Assembly (NCBI GenBank): GCA_903917425.1
Contig: CAIXAQ010000328.1
Span: 1 to 5,936, forward strand
DNA from: an uncultured Bacteroidales bacterium
GTDB lineage: Bacteria > Bacteroidota > Bacteroidia > Bacteroidales > UBA4417
DNA length: 5,936 nt
Reading direction: 5' to 3'
Shown in pieces: positions 1-5,936 of this stretch; positions within the stretch are counted from its first letter, which is position 1, and each line of letters opens with the position of its first letter. The notes under the pieces were generated by a model. That model ran no database searches and was not told the DNA's origin. It saw nothing but the letters and a program-made list of their open reading frames with translations. Both the position numbers and the translations under genes were made by a program.

Positions 1-2
1 CA

Positions 3-20
3 ATTTCCCTGCTGAGTTGC
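3..20 (+). other. Lipoprotein signal peptide end (lipobox) with possible surface export signal
   Basis: In the frame of the repeat protein these bases encode ISLLSC, matching the signal peptidase II lipobox with Leu-Leu-Ser before the cysteine. The next residues are DKSSDE, with Lys at +3 and acidic residues at +2, +6 and +7. Bacteroidota lipoproteins carried to the outer face of the outer membrane often have an acidic or Lys-plus-acidic stretch just after the cysteine. Surface exposure is therefore plausible but not proven. The signal peptide's charged N-terminus and most of its hydrophobic core lie outside the window. Confidence 0.75.
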
Positions 21-992
21 GACAAATCCAGTGACGAAACCCCCACCGGCAAGACGGTGTATATTGCAGCTAATGAACACACCATGCTTAATCGGCAAGG
101 GGAAATCTGGAGAAACGGAACTCTTTCTGATCGTGACATTTATTTAAATGTCAACTTGACATCAATGTATGTCTCAGGTCGTGATGTGTACGTTGTTGGG
201 AAGGATTTCAATCAGGATTATTTTGGAGAATCCAAATATTGGAAAAATGGAAAAGCGTTTTTGTTGGAAAATGTACGTTCAAAAGAAGTATCTGGTATTT
301 TTGTCTCCAATCAAGATGTATATGTCTGCGGATGGGAGTTGGTTTCGACTGTTACCGGAGCTACTGCTGGAATCGTCTCATACTGGAAAAATGGACATGA
401 GGTAGTTTTGACTGATGGAACAAAGGAAGCAAGCGCCTCTTCCGTTTTTGTTTCAGGTAATGATGTATATGTGGCAGGACAAGAAGGCAATATCGCAAAA
501 TACTGGAAAAATGGTACCCCTTTTAGCTTGCCCGACACAGCGAGTTACAGTTATGCGTTGTCCATATTTGTAGCCGGTACTGATGTATTTGTTGCTGGCT
601 GCGTAAATATAGTTGGACATGCATTTGCCGTGTATTGGAAAAATGGCATACCTTTTCATTTAACTGATGGAAACTTTGTGGCTTGTGCAAATAGTATTTA
701 TGTTTCGAATGGAGATGTTTATGTAGCCGGCTATGAGGGCTATAAATTTCAAAATGTTGTGGCTAAGTATTGGAAAAATGGCGAGCCGGTCGTTCTTGGC
801 ACTGAATCAGAGCAATTCCCCCACGAATCGTTTGCTAATTCCATTTTTGTTAGCGGGTCGGAGGTATATGTTGCCGGATATCAGAATACACAACAAAGTA
901 CTTTTGCTACATATTGGAATAATGACACGGCCACCTATCTTACAGATGAGAAAATGATGTGGGGAGAGGCATGCTCAATTATGGTTCAGTAA
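3..992 (+). CDS. Repeat-containing lipoprotein, predicted seven-bladed beta-propeller (5' partial)
   Basis: The reading frame is open from the window's first bases, so the true start lies upstream. The GTG at 57 is an internal valine, not a start. The visible N-terminus reads ISLLSCDKSSDETPTG: LLSC is a lipobox with the lipidated cysteine at bases 18-20, so this is an exported lipoprotein. The rest is seven tandem repeats of about 40-49 residues, each with a SIFVSGxDVYVAG strand pair, a variable loop, a YWKNG turn and an xxLTDG end. The first copy lacks its SIFVSG strand, while the protein ends in an extra one (CSIMVQ). This is the pattern expected of a propeller closed by its two termini. 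No catalytic motif is visible. No named family is recognised with certainty; such proteins are usually annotated as hypothetical. A ligand-binding or surface scaffold role is only inference. The 3' end (TAA) is certain. Confidence 0.85.
   Translation: MSLLSCDKSSDETPTGKTVYIAANEHTMLNRQGEIWRNGTLSDRDIYLNVNLTSMYVSGRDVYVVGKDFNQDYFGESKYWKNGKAFLLENVRSKEVSGIFVSNQDVYVCGWELVSTVTGATAGIVSYWKNGHEVVLTDGTKEASASSVFVSGNDVYVAGQEGNIAKYWKNGTPFSLPDTASYSYALSIFVAGTDVFVAGCVNIVGHAFAVYWKNGIPFHLTDGNFVACANSIYVSNGDVYVAGYEGYKFQNVVAKYWKNGEPVVLGTESEQFPHESFANSIFVSGSEVYVAGYQNTQQSTFATYWNNDTATYLTDEKMMWGEACSIMVQ
156..989 (+). repeat. Six full tandem coding repeats plus a closing strand
   Basis: Repeat units begin near bases 156, 291, 438, 558, 690 and 837, giving units of 45, 49, 40, 44, 49 and 45 codons. 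A partial unit (about 57-155) precedes them and a six-residue strand (972-989) follows. The best conserved block is YWKNG, coded at 237, 381, 501, 633 and 768. A diverged copy (YWNND) lies at 912 and an IWRNG copy at 105. At DNA level five copies are TAYTGGAAAAATGG, varying only at one wobble base. Loops between strands differ in length and sequence, as expected where the fold is kept but the surface varies. Confidence 0.9.
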
Positions 993-1325
993 AGGGCTAA
1001 CCAACTTTTTTGATGCTGTTCTAACGCATCTTATTTCTGATGGGTGCGGCACAGATTCTCGTTTAGGATTGAGGAGTATTCATTTAGGTAAATTAGAGGG
1101 GGCATTTCCTCTTAAACCCTCATACACTAGACCCCTCCTTGTTTGTTCCATATCCCTATTGTTCTGATTTTGGCTTTATTCCGGTGTGTTAAATTTCAAT
1201 CCGTCTCAAAATTTTTTTGGTAAAGGGAAGTCAGAAAGCTGTAAAAAACGAGACATTTTTGCAATTCAAGCGTTTACATTTATCGCATACTAAAAGCAAG
1301 CAAATCGCATCAATAAATTAATACA
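993..1325. other. Intergenic region without a supported gene
   Basis: No convincing coding frame or RNA gene is visible in these 333 bases. Just after the lipoprotein stop there is a small hairpin, GATGC (1012-1016) with GCATC (1026-1030) around a nine-base loop and followed by TTATTTCT, which could be a weak terminator. A GAGGGG (1096-1101) / CCCCTC (1132-1137) pairing with a 30-base loop is also possible. The last third is A/T-rich and must hold the promoter of the DUF4256 gene, but no confident -33/-7 pair was found. The best match is a TAAATTTC box at 1190-1197 with TTTG at 1169-1172, spaced too closely for the usual Bacteroidota promoter. Confidence 0.5.
1012..1038 (+). terminator. Weak putative terminator after the repeat lipoprotein
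   Basis: A five-base-pair stem GATGC/GCATC with a nine-base loop starts 19 bases after the stop codon and is followed by the T-rich run TTATTTCT. The stem is short and the T-run is interrupted, so this is only a candidate. A competing pairing of GCATC with the GATG at 1039-1042 is possible. Confidence 0.22.
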
Positions 1326-1889
1326 ATGGAAAATAAAAAAGAGTTGTCTTCAGAACAACAGGAAGAGCTGATCAGAGCCTTAAAAACCCGTTTTGAGAAA
1401 AATATGAACCGCCATATAGGTATTGATTGGGCTAAGCTACAGGTTAAGCTGGAATCGGATACCGAAAAACTGTGGTCGCTCAATGAAATGGAGAAAACCG
1501 GCGGTGAACCGGATGTTGTTGGCTTTGATAAAAATTCGGGCGAATACATTTTTTATGATTGTTCAGCTGAAAGTCCTAAGGGTCGCAGAAGTATTTGTTA
1601 TGATCGCGAAGCGCTGGAATCAAGGAAAGAGTATAAACCTGACAATAACGCCTGTGATATGGCTGCTGCTATGGGTGTTGAACTCCTGACGGAAGAACAA
1701 TACCGGGAGCTGCAGGAACTTGGAAATTTCGATACGAAAACATCGAGCTGGGTAAGGACACCTGCCGGGATCCGAAAACTCGGCGGCGCACTCTTTTGTG
1801 ATCGTCGCTATGGCCACGTCTTCGTATATCACAACGGGGCAGAATCTTACTATGGCGTCAGGGGATTCCGGGGCTCGCTGAGGGTTTGA
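1326..1889 (+). CDS. DUF4256 domain-containing protein
   Basis: This is a complete 187-residue protein recognised as a full-length DUF4256 family member, of unknown biochemical function. Diagnostic blocks are RFEKNMNRH (22-30), KLWSLNEMEKTGGEPDVVGF (48-67), YDCSAESPKGRRS (77-89), YDREALESRKE (92-102), LLTEEQYRELQ (120-130), SWVRTPAGIRKLGGALFCDR (141-160) and VYHNGAESYYGVRGFRGSLRV (167-187). It has no signal peptide or membrane segment, so it is likely cytosolic. The family is usually about 185 residues, so the gene is intact. The ATG at 1326 follows an A/T-rich leader without a Shine-Dalgarno sequence, and the family-like N-terminal helix begins shortly after it. It is separated from both neighbours by non-coding DNA and is probably transcribed alone. 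Invariant acidic and basic residues (E61, D63, D78, E82, R87, R88) suggest an active or binding site, but this is inference. Confidence 0.92.
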   Translation: MENKKELSSEQQEELIRALKTRFEKNMNRHIGIDWAKLQVKLESDTEKLWSLNEMEKTGGEPDVVGFDKNSGEYIFYDCSAESPKGRRSICYDREALESRKEYKPDNNACDMAAAMGVELLTEEQYRELQELGNFDTKTSSWVRTPAGIRKLGGALFCDRRYGHVFVYHNGAESYYGVRGFRGSLRV

Positions 1890-1973
1890 ATTTTATACCG
1901 GCAGTTAAATCTGAATCTGAGAACGGATTACCACGGAAAGAATTTGCCCAATCAGTAGGATTCATTTTTCATG

Positions 1974-1981
1974 TATTTTTG
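1974..1981 (+). promoter_or_regulatory. Putative -7 box of the mprF operon promoter
   Basis: TATTTTTG fits the Bacteroidota sigma-70 -7 consensus TAnnTTTG and lies 23 bases before the mprF ATG, which would give a short A/T-rich leader. The only TTTG-like -33 element upstream (1943-1946) is about 27 bases away, longer than the usual 19-21, so the call rests on the -7 box and position alone. Confidence 0.35.
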
Positions 1982-2004
1982 AGCCTGTTATATAAATAAA
2001 CATT

Positions 2005-4608
2005 ATGAAGCACTTATCTTTATCTTTTAAAAAGACCGCAACGGCAATTGCCGAACAGCGTAAGATTATTCTGCAATTCACGCTTACTGCGCTTTTTATC
2101 GGGCTTGGCATATGGTTTCTCCATCATGAAGAGACCGAAATTTCAAATGTGAAAAGCCAGCTTGCCAATGCTGCCGGTCCTATTGTTCTGCTTGGTATTT
2201 TTATAACGATTGTTTACATAGTAACCCACAGTTTTATGTACAGGGCTGCATTTGCCGCCATCGATGCAAAAATTACAATTAAAGCGGGGCTGAACCTGTT
2301 TTTGAAGCGAAACTTTGTTTCCGTTTTTTTACCGGCAGGCGGTGTTTCGTCCCTGGCTTTTTTCACCGAAGAGATAGAGAAAACAGGCGTAACCAAAACC
2401 AAAATTCATTTTGCAAGTTCCATATACGGTTTCATTGGGATTGTTTCGGTGGTTTTGATAGCTATTCCGGTATTTGTCTATGGACTCACTACGCATAATG
2501 TGAGTGGTAACGAATGGATTGCCTTGCTGACTGTTATGTTACTGTTGGCATCACTTTATTTCCTGTTTATCGACATTATTAAGAAAAGGTGGTCGTACCG
2601 GTTACTCAAGCGATCTTTTCCTTCAATCGAAGTATTTGTTAACGACATAGTTGCAGGTGCTATCAGCCGGAAACGATTGATTGAATGCCTTTTTTACTCA
2701 TTGATTATTGAGGTTTGGGGAATCCTGCATCTGTATATTGCTGCCTATGCCTTAGGTATTCATATCAGTTTTATGGCCTGTGCAACAGGTTATCTTATTT
2801 CGGTTATATTTATGATTATTTCTCCGTTTATGCGGGGTTTGGGCGCGGTTGAATTTTCTCTTGCTTTTACTCTGACACGATTCGGTCTTACCATGGTCGA
2901 GGCAATTTCAGTCACTGCCTTATACCGGTTTTTTGAATTCTGGCTTCCTTTGCTGGCCGGTGTGCTCTCATTTGTTGCCAAAGCAAACAAACTGCTGATG
3001 CGTATTATGCCGGCAGCCTTGCTTTTTCTTCTGGGAGTAGTAAATATAATTTCCGTTTTAACGCCAGCTATTTCGGGACGATTGCATTTGTTGAGAAATT
3101 ACCTTCCCAACGAAGCCATACATGCCTCCAACTATTTTGTACTTGCTGCCGGTTTGTTTCTCCTTGTAAATGCCGCTTTTATGTTGAAAGGCCTGCGAAC
3201 CGCATGGTGGTTCGCGGTAATACTCAGTCTGGGATCACTCATCGGTCACCTCACCAAAGCCATCGATTACGAAGAAGCTATACTTGCATTTGCTGTACTA
3301 CTCTCACTGTTTTCAACACATAAAGAGTATGTGGTTAAGAACAATCCCCGTTTACGGATCGTTGGTATTCAAACGGCCCTGATCAGTGTGGGTGCTGTTT
3401 TGCTTTATGGTGTTATTGGATTTTATTTTCTTGACATTAAACATTTTAACATCAATTTTAGTATTCTTCAGTCGGTAAAATATACACTGCTTAATTTTTG
3501 CCTCATCGGCAGTTCCGATCTTATCCCAACCGGCCAATTCGCAAAGTACTTTATCGACTCGCTGCAGGTCAGTGGGTTTCTGTCGATTGCCTTTGTCTTT
3601 TTTACGCTCATAACTCCTTATGTCTGGAAAAATATCCCCGTCAGGTCTGAATTTGATGATGCACTGGCATTAACAAAGTTGTATGGGAACTCGGCTGTTG
3701 ATTACTTCAAGACGTATTACGACAAATTTCTGTTCTTTAACGAAACTAGGACTAGTTTTGTTAGTTACAAGTTATCGGGAAATTTTGCTGTTATTCTCGA
3801 AGATCCAGTTGCCGCGAGCATGGAAGAAATGAAAGAATGCCTGTTGGCTTTTTATAAATACTGTTCTGAAAATGGCTTGAAAGCAATTTCGTACCGTGTT
3901 TCCGAACGTAGCCTCGAAATTTATAAAAGCTTAAAAAAGAAAAGCCTTTTCCTGGGACAGGAAGCCGTTGTTGATCTGAATACCTTTACATTACAGGGTG
4001 TCAACAAAAAAAGAATTCGCAATGCGATGAATAAAGTTGCTGAAACCGGGTTTAAACTTCATGTGTATGATCCTCCATTGAAAGAGGGCCTTTTGCAAAA
4101 ACTTAAATCTGTCAGTAACGACTGGCTGCAGGATATGGAAAGGCAGGAACTTGTTTTCTCACAAGGGTCGTTTAACTGGGACGAAATAAAGGCACAGACC
4201 GTGCTGGTTGCTGAAAATGAAGAAGAGAAAATTGTCGGATTCCTGAATGTCATTCCTGATTACGCTAAAGATGAAGGAACCTTTGATCTGATCCGTAAAA
4301 CAAGCGATGCTCCGAATGGCGTGATCGATTTCCTGCATGTTGAATTGTTCAAATATTTGAAAGCTAAAAATATGCGGTACGTAAACCTTGGATTTGCCCC
4401 TCTGAGCGGCATCGAAATTCCTGACGATATGACCGAACGTTCCATGAAATTCGCCTATGAAAAGATTAAATCTTTCTCGCATTACAAAGGGCTACGGGAG
4501 TTTAAAGACAAGTTTGACCCTGTTTGGCACGATAAATACCTGATCTATGAGCATGATTTCGATCTTTTGCAGGTACCGGCTCTTTTATCAAAAGTAATAA
4601 AACCATAA
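2005..4608 (+). CDS. mprF: Bifunctional aminoacyl-phosphatidylglycerol synthase/flippase, MprF family
   Basis: MprF enzymes transfer an amino acid, typically Lys or Ala, from its aminoacyl-tRNA to phosphatidylglycerol on the inner leaflet, then flip the product outward. This lowers negative surface charge and protects against cationic peptides and acid. The 867-residue length matches full-length MprF. Residues about 20-545 form some 13-14 hydrophobic helices. They contain the flippase-type blocks FLPAGGVSSLAFF (108-120) and SPFMRGLGAVEFSLAF (273-288). Residues about 550-855 are the cytosolic DUF2156 (GNAT-like) synthase domain, with LSGNFAVILEDPV (590-602), GQEAVVDLNTFTLQG (651-665), IRNAMNK (671-677), PNGVIDFLHVELF (770-782), YVNLGFAPLSG (792-802) and LREFKDKFDPVWHDKYL (830-846). 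The donor amino acid cannot be read from the sequence. Position 599 is Glu where many homologues have Gly before the DPV motif. No alternative start is better than this ATG. It heads an operon with the DUF998 and VirJ-like genes. Confidence 0.93.
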   Translation: MKHLSLSFKKTATAIAEQRKIILQFTLTALFIGLGIWFLHHEETEISNVKSQLANAAGPIVLLGIFITIVYIVTHSFMYRAAFAAIDAKITIKAGLNLFLKRNFVSVFLPAGGVSSLAFFTEEIEKTGVTKTKIHFASSIYGFIGIVSVVLIAIPVFVYGLTTHNVSGNEWIALLTVMLLLASLYFLFIDIIKKRWSYRLLKRSFPSIEVFVNDIVAGAISRKRLIECLFYSLIIEVWGILHLYIAAYALGIHISFMACATGYLISVIFMIISPFMRGLGAVEFSLAFTLTRFGLTMVEAISVTALYRFFEFWLPLLAGVLSFVAKANKLLMRIMPAALLFLLGVVNIISVLTPAISGRLHLLRNYLPNEAIHASNYFVLAAGLFLLVNAAFMLKGLRTAWWFAVILSLGSLIGHLTKAIDYEEAILAFAVLLSLFSTHKEYVVKNNPRLRIVGIQTALISVGAVLLYGVIGFYFLDIKHFNINFSILQSVKYTLLNFCLIGSSDLIPTGQFAKYFIDSLQVSGFLSIAFVFFTLITPYVWKNIPVRSEFDDALALTKLYGNSAVDYFKTYYDKFLFFNETRTSFVSYKLSGNFAVILEDPVAASMEEMKECLLAFYKYCSENGLKAISYRVSERSLEIYKSLKKKSLFLGQEAVVDLNTFTLQGVNKKRIRNAMNKVAETGFKLHVYDPPLKEGLLQKLKSVSNDWLQDMERQELVFSQGSFNWDEIKAQTVLVAENEEEKIVGFLNVIPDYAKDEGTFDLIRKTSDAPNGVIDFLHVELFKYLKAKNMRYVNLGFAPLSGIEIPDDMTERSMKFAYEKIKSFSHYKGLREFKDKFDPVWHDKYLIYEHDFDLLQVPALLSKVIKP

Positions 4609-4612
4609 TCCA

Positions 4613-5287
4613 ATGCAGCATTCATTGTACAAAAGGATCATTTCTTACTCATCAGCAATACTTTGTATAACTGCTTGTGCTGCAGATCTAATACTGATTT
4701 ATGTTTTAGGGAAACAAATCCCCGGGTTTAACCAGTTGACCCACACTTTGAGTTCTTTAGGCGTTTCAGGCAGTCCTGTTGCCGGGATAGTATCAATATG
4801 GTCGGTAATACTCGGAGTAGTTTTTGTCTTTTTTGCATTTGGTTTCAGGAATACTTTTCGTGCATATGGGAAACAGATAAATAAAGTTTTCTGGCTCATC
4901 ATTCTGTATGGTCTCGGCGAAGGGGTAGCCTCCGGGATTTTCAGGATCGACATTTTAAATGGCAGGCTTACCAATATGGCCGTTTTACACGAATTCTTAG
5001 GAGGGATAGGTGTAACAGCCTTGCTTCTTTTACCCCTGGTAATGAGGACAATATTTACTGCTTTTTCCTACCCTTTGTTTTTTCGTTTCTCAGGAATAGT
5101 ATTTGCACTCGGGCTTATCTCGATTTTCTTATTTTCCTTCAGGCTGGAGTATTTCGCTGGTAGCTTTTTGTATAAGTACTGTGGAGTATGGCAACGGATT
5201 TTTCTTGTAAATTCCTATGTTTACCTGACTGTAATCGCGTTCAAGGTTATGAGGGGAACTAATCAAATTAAGTCAAAAGTTAGATGA
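4613..5287 (+). CDS. DUF998 family integral membrane protein
   Basis: This 224-residue protein has about six hydrophobic helices (roughly 11-31, 56-78, 91-112, 125-147, 157-177 and 195-212) and a basic C-terminal tail (KVMRGTNQIKSKVR). It matches DUF998: the LTHTLSSLGVSGSPVAGIVS block after the first helix (42-61), the glycine-rich LYGLGEGVASGIF (98-110), the HEFLGGIG stretch (126-133) and GVWQRIF (191-197), which corresponds to the family's conserved G-x-x-QR near the last helix. The biochemical function is unknown; it sits in the inner membrane. It starts four bases after the mprF stop and ends on the possible ATGA overlap with the VirJ-like gene, so the three are almost certainly co-transcribed. 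A role in handling or recycling the aminoacylated lipid, or in supporting the flippase, is inference from position only. Confidence 0.85.
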   Translation: MQHSLYKRIISYSSAILCITACAADLILIYVLGKQIPGFNQLTHTLSSLGVSGSPVAGIVSIWSVILGVVFVFFAFGFRNTFRAYGKQINKVFWLIILYGLGEGVASGIFRIDILNGRLTNMAVLHEFLGGIGVTALLLLPLVMRTIFTAFSYPLFFRFSGIVFALGLISIFLFSFRLEYFAGSFLYKYCGVWQRIFLVNSYVYLTVIAFKVMRGTNQIKSKVR

Positions 5288-5292
5288 TTATG
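5284..5292 (+). promoter_or_regulatory. Coupled stop/start junction between the DUF998 and VirJ-like genes
   Basis: The DUF998 TGA stop (5285-5287) is embedded in ATGA with an ATG at 5284, and a second in-frame ATG follows at 5290. No Shine-Dalgarno sequence precedes either start, so translation of the hydrolase probably depends on ribosomes finishing the DUF998 gene. Such coupling would tie hydrolase and membrane protein amounts together. Confidence 0.5.
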
Positions 5293-5936
5293 AAAAATCT
5301 ATTTGTTCTTATAGTACTTGTCATCTTTTCTGCTGAGGTCATCAAAGCTGCAAATGTAGATTCGTTAAAGTATGGCAGTTTCGGGAAAGTATATATTTAT
5401 AAACCAATTGCAGCGCCCGATGCCATGGTTTTGTTTGTTTCAGGCGACGGTGGCTGGAACCATGGTACGATAAACATGGGAATGAATTTAGTGGACCAGG
5501 GAGCCATGGTTGTCGGTATTAATATAAGTCACTATTTGTCCGATAAAATGATACAGCATGAAAAATGCTGTTATCCTGCCGGCGACTTTGAAGAATTGAG
5601 CCTGTATCTGCAGAAAAAGTATAAATTTAAAAGTTATCTGAAACCAATCCTGTTAGGCTATTCATCAGGAGCAGCCCTGGTGTATGGCATTTTGGCACAA
5701 GCTCCGACCAATACGTTTAAGGGTGCTGTTGCAATGGGATTTTGTGCTGATATTTCAACCTCCAAGCCTCTTTGTACAACCAACCAGTTAAAACAACACC
5801 TGGTAAAGCCAGGAGGGACAACCTGGATTTTTGAGCCCGGTGAAAATCTCTCAGCACCTTTTATTGCTATAAATGGGAAGGATGATAAAGTTTGCCCGGT
5901 TCAGTCTATACAGGACTTTATAAAGAAGGTCAACAA
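5290..5936 (+). CDS. VirJ/AcvB-like secreted alpha/beta hydrolase, candidate aminoacyl-PG hydrolase (3' partial)
   Basis: The frame stays open to the window end, giving 215 codons; the C-terminus is missing. Residues 1-20 (MKNLFVLIVLVIFSAEVIKA) look like a Sec signal peptide, so the enzyme is likely periplasmic. The VirJ-family hallmarks are MVLFVSGDGGWN (46-57, the oxyanion-side SGDGGW motif at 51-56), YPAGDFEELSLYL (about 97-109), the nucleophile elbow GYSSGAALVY with Ser125, and NGKDDKVCP (195-203) with the acidic residue at Asp198 or Asp199. The catalytic histidine would lie beyond the end. Agrobacterium AcvB is a lysyl-phosphatidylglycerol hydrolase, and its relatives lie beside MprF homologues (lpiA-atvA in Rhizobium). 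The neighbouring mprF therefore supports the same role. An in-frame ATG at 5284, overlapping the DUF998 stop as ATGA, is an alternative start adding two residues; 5290 gives the more typical signal peptide with Lys at position 2. Confidence 0.82.
   Translation, partial: MKNLFVLIVLVIFSAEVIKAANVDSLKYGSFGKVYIYKPIAAPDAMVLFVSGDGGWNHGTINMGMNLVDQGAMVVGINISHYLSDKMIQHEKCCYPAGDFEELSLYLQKKYKFKSYLKPILLGYSSGAALVYGILAQAPTNTFKGAVAMGFCADISTSKPLCTTNQLKQHLVKPGGTTWIFEPGENLSAPFIAINGKDDKVCPVQSIQDFIKKVN

Noticed and set aside
57..59. GTG as start codon of the repeat protein
   Set aside because: The frame continues upstream to the window edge and encodes a clear lipobox (LLSC), so GTG is an internal valine and the gene is 5' truncated.
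1096..1137. GAGGGG/CCCCTC pairing as a rho-independent terminator
   Set aside because: The loop is about 30 bases and the following bases (CTTGTTTGTT) are not a clean T-run, so a real terminator is not supported.
1169..1197. TTTG...TAAATTTC as a promoter for the DUF4256 gene
   Set aside because: The -7 box lacks the final G and the spacing is 17 bases rather than the usual 19-21; the resulting leader would also be more than 100 bases long.
1890..2004. Possible small gene or RNA between the DUF4256 and mprF genes
   Set aside because: Only 115 bases with no start-to-stop frame of note and no stable hairpin; it is adequately explained as a promoter region.
4159..4482. 107-codon open frame on the minus strand within mprF
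   Set aside because: It lies wholly inside the conserved DUF2156 coding region and encodes nothing recognisable; it is a shadow frame, as are the other short overlapping frames on both strands.
1..5936. CRISPR array, tRNA/rRNA, insertion sequence or attachment site
   Set aside because: The only direct repeats are the in-frame coding blades of the lipoprotein; no transposase, terminal inverted repeats or tRNA-like folds were seen.

Overview
The window looks like a piece of a Bacteroidota chromosome. It is moderately AT-rich, and the genes lack clear Shine-Dalgarno sequences and start after A/T-rich leaders. A Bacteroidota-style -7 box (TAnnTTTG) lies before the largest gene. The first gene carries a lipobox followed by a Lys/Asp/Glu-containing stretch like the lipoprotein export signals of this phylum. 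The genus cannot be told from the sequence. All recognisable genes are on the + strand.

Region 1 (1-992) is the truncated 5' end and complete body of a repeat lipoprotein. The signal-peptide end and lipobox cysteine are visible at the window edge. They are followed by seven copies of a 40-49 residue repeat (consensus SIFVSG-DVYVAG...YWKNG...LTDG). The repeat phase at the two termini suggests a closed seven-bladed beta-propeller. Region 2 (993-1325) is non-coding, with only weak hairpins. Region 3 (1326-1889) is a stand-alone DUF4256 gene of unknown function. A 115-base gap with a plausible promoter follows.

Region 4 (2005-5936) is a tight three-gene operon. It holds an MprF-type aminoacyl-phosphatidylglycerol synthase/flippase (867 aa), a six-helix DUF998 membrane protein starting 4 bases later, and a VirJ/AcvB-like secreted serine hydrolase. 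The hydrolase overlaps or abuts the DUF998 stop codon and runs off the window end. In proteobacteria, MprF homologues are paired with AcvB/AtvA/PA0919-type hydrolases that remove the amino acid from the modified lipid on the periplasmic side. The operon therefore reads as a make, flip and reverse module for aminoacylated membrane lipid, with DUF998 as an uncharacterised third member. This is the most interesting content of the window. The functional reading is by homology and gene order; the DUF998 role is inference.
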